From the NCBI RefSeq assembly GCF_900114875.1, contig NZ_FPKW01000001.1:124001-188000 (forward strand): a stretch of DNA of 64,000 bases, given 5' to 3'. The notes under the pieces were generated by a model, which was not told where the DNA came from, did not search any database, and saw nothing but the letters and a program-made list of their open reading frames with translations. The stretch comes from Chryseobacterium limigenitum. GTDB lineage: Bacteria; Bacteroidota; Bacteroidia; Flavobacteriales; Weeksellaceae. Position numbers and translations under genes: made by a program. How positions within the stretch are numbered: the first letter of the stretch is position 1; each line of letters begins with the position of its first letter. Shown piece by piece: positions 63,677 through 64,000 of the stretch.

Positions 63677-64000
63677 ATGAAAAAATATATCATTACAGCA
63701 TTATTCTCTTTATTTTCAATTATTTCTATTTCAGCACAATCAAAATCTGATGCTCAGGTTTCTAAATTATATCAAAATTATATTACCATAAAGACTGCGT
63801 TGGCTTCTGACGATGCCGACAAAACTTCAAAAGCAGCTTCAGAATTCATTAAAAGAGCTTCGGCGATCGATTATAAAGTAGTTTCTGAAGGAAATTTAAA
63901 TGTTCTTAGAAAAGATGCAACAGCTATTTCTGATGCCAGAAGTATTGCAGCGCAAAGAGAAACATTTTCTAACCTTTCAGATAACATGATTGCTTTAGCG
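63677..64000 (+). CDS. DUF3347 domain protein (partial)
   Basis: 108 codons to the window edge. Signal peptide MKKYIITALFSLFSIISISA, then SKLYQNYITIKTALASDDAD and KAASEFIKRASAIDYKVVSE, which match DUF3347, a periplasmic helical domain found alone or fused to CusB-like efflux adaptors. It starts 103 bases after the HYC_CC_PP gene and likely belongs to the same metal-response unit. The gene runs out of the window. Confidence 0.78.
   Translation, partial: MKKYIITALFSLFSIISISAQSKSDAQVSKLYQNYITIKTALASDDADKTSKAASEFIKRASAIDYKVVSEGNLNVLRKDATAISDARSIAAQRETFSNLSDNMIALA

Overview
The window looks like chromosomal DNA of a Bacteroidota bacterium in the Flavobacteriia/Weeksellaceae range, most likely Chryseobacterium or a close relative. 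Evidence: low G+C, promoters of the Bacteroidota type (TAnnTTTG at about -7, with a TTG/TTTG about 18-22 bases upstream), poor Shine-Dalgarno sequences, and families typical of this phylum (DUF4920, DUF4199, DUF4286, DUF3667, DUF2723, HYC_CC_PP, GIN-domain lipoproteins, a T9SS sorting domain, a mevalonate-pathway kinase, atpDC split from the other ATP synthase genes, and probable sulfonolipid enzymes). No tRNA, rRNA, CRISPR array, transposase or prophage was seen.

Layout. 1-3900: end of a nucleoside permease, an ECF sigma factor overlapping a probable anti-sigma membrane protein, a secreted beta-barrel-like protein and two small envelope proteins. 3946-10232: thiolase, UMF1-type MFS transporter, an orphan T9SS sorting-domain remnant, mevalonate kinase plus UbiA prenyltransferase, and proline dehydrogenase. 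10528-11914: an XRE regulator whose promoter is built from inverted TTTACA-N2-TGTAAA sites, followed by about 840 bp of very A+T-rich DNA with a cluster of DnaA-box-like 9-mers, a candidate oriC. 11915-18245: M14 peptidase, DUF4920 protein, amino acid permease and an isolated pair of type VI secretion baseplate genes (TssE/gp25 and TssF). 18246-25815: uvrA, a 44-residue double-glycine-leader peptide missing from ordinary ORF calls, a lipoprotein, an acyltransferase, DUF421, GNAT, a His-rich secreted protein behind a sigma-54-like promoter, and DUF4286. 25964-33213: gyrA, a TPR protein, a repeat-rich gap, menB-menA, a metallo-beta-lactamase-fold hydrolase and, on the minus strand, the SRP RNA. 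33346-36758: an envelope operon with a GT2 glycosyltransferase. 36907-44248: phosphoglucomutase, aminotransferase, a membrane protein broken by an 11-bp tandem duplication, kdsB, a LolA-like protein, a GPx lipoprotein, an NAD(P)-binding protein and MmcQ/YjbR. 44245-48226: ribF diverging from atpDC, then an unknown secreted protein. 48423-53979 (all minus): B12-binding radical SAM protein, EamA transporter, and a serine-palmitoyltransferase-like plus cysteine-synthase-like pair that fits capnine/sulfonolipid synthesis. 54201-64000: DUF2723 glycosyltransferase, a second polytopic protein, DUF1697, kdsA, a TonB-dependent receptor, and the start of a HYC_CC_PP/DUF3347 pair possibly linked to copper.

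Functional themes: envelope lipids and glycans (kdsA, kdsB, sulfonolipid pair, GT2, DUF2723), isoprenoid and menaquinone synthesis (mevalonate kinase, UbiA, MenA, MenB), and housekeeping (gyrA, uvrA, atpDC, ribF, SRP RNA). Intergenic spaces carry several dispersed repeat families. The clearest is a palindromic element of about 90-100 nt present four times in the same orientation.

All family assignments come from reading motifs and context by eye; no search was run.
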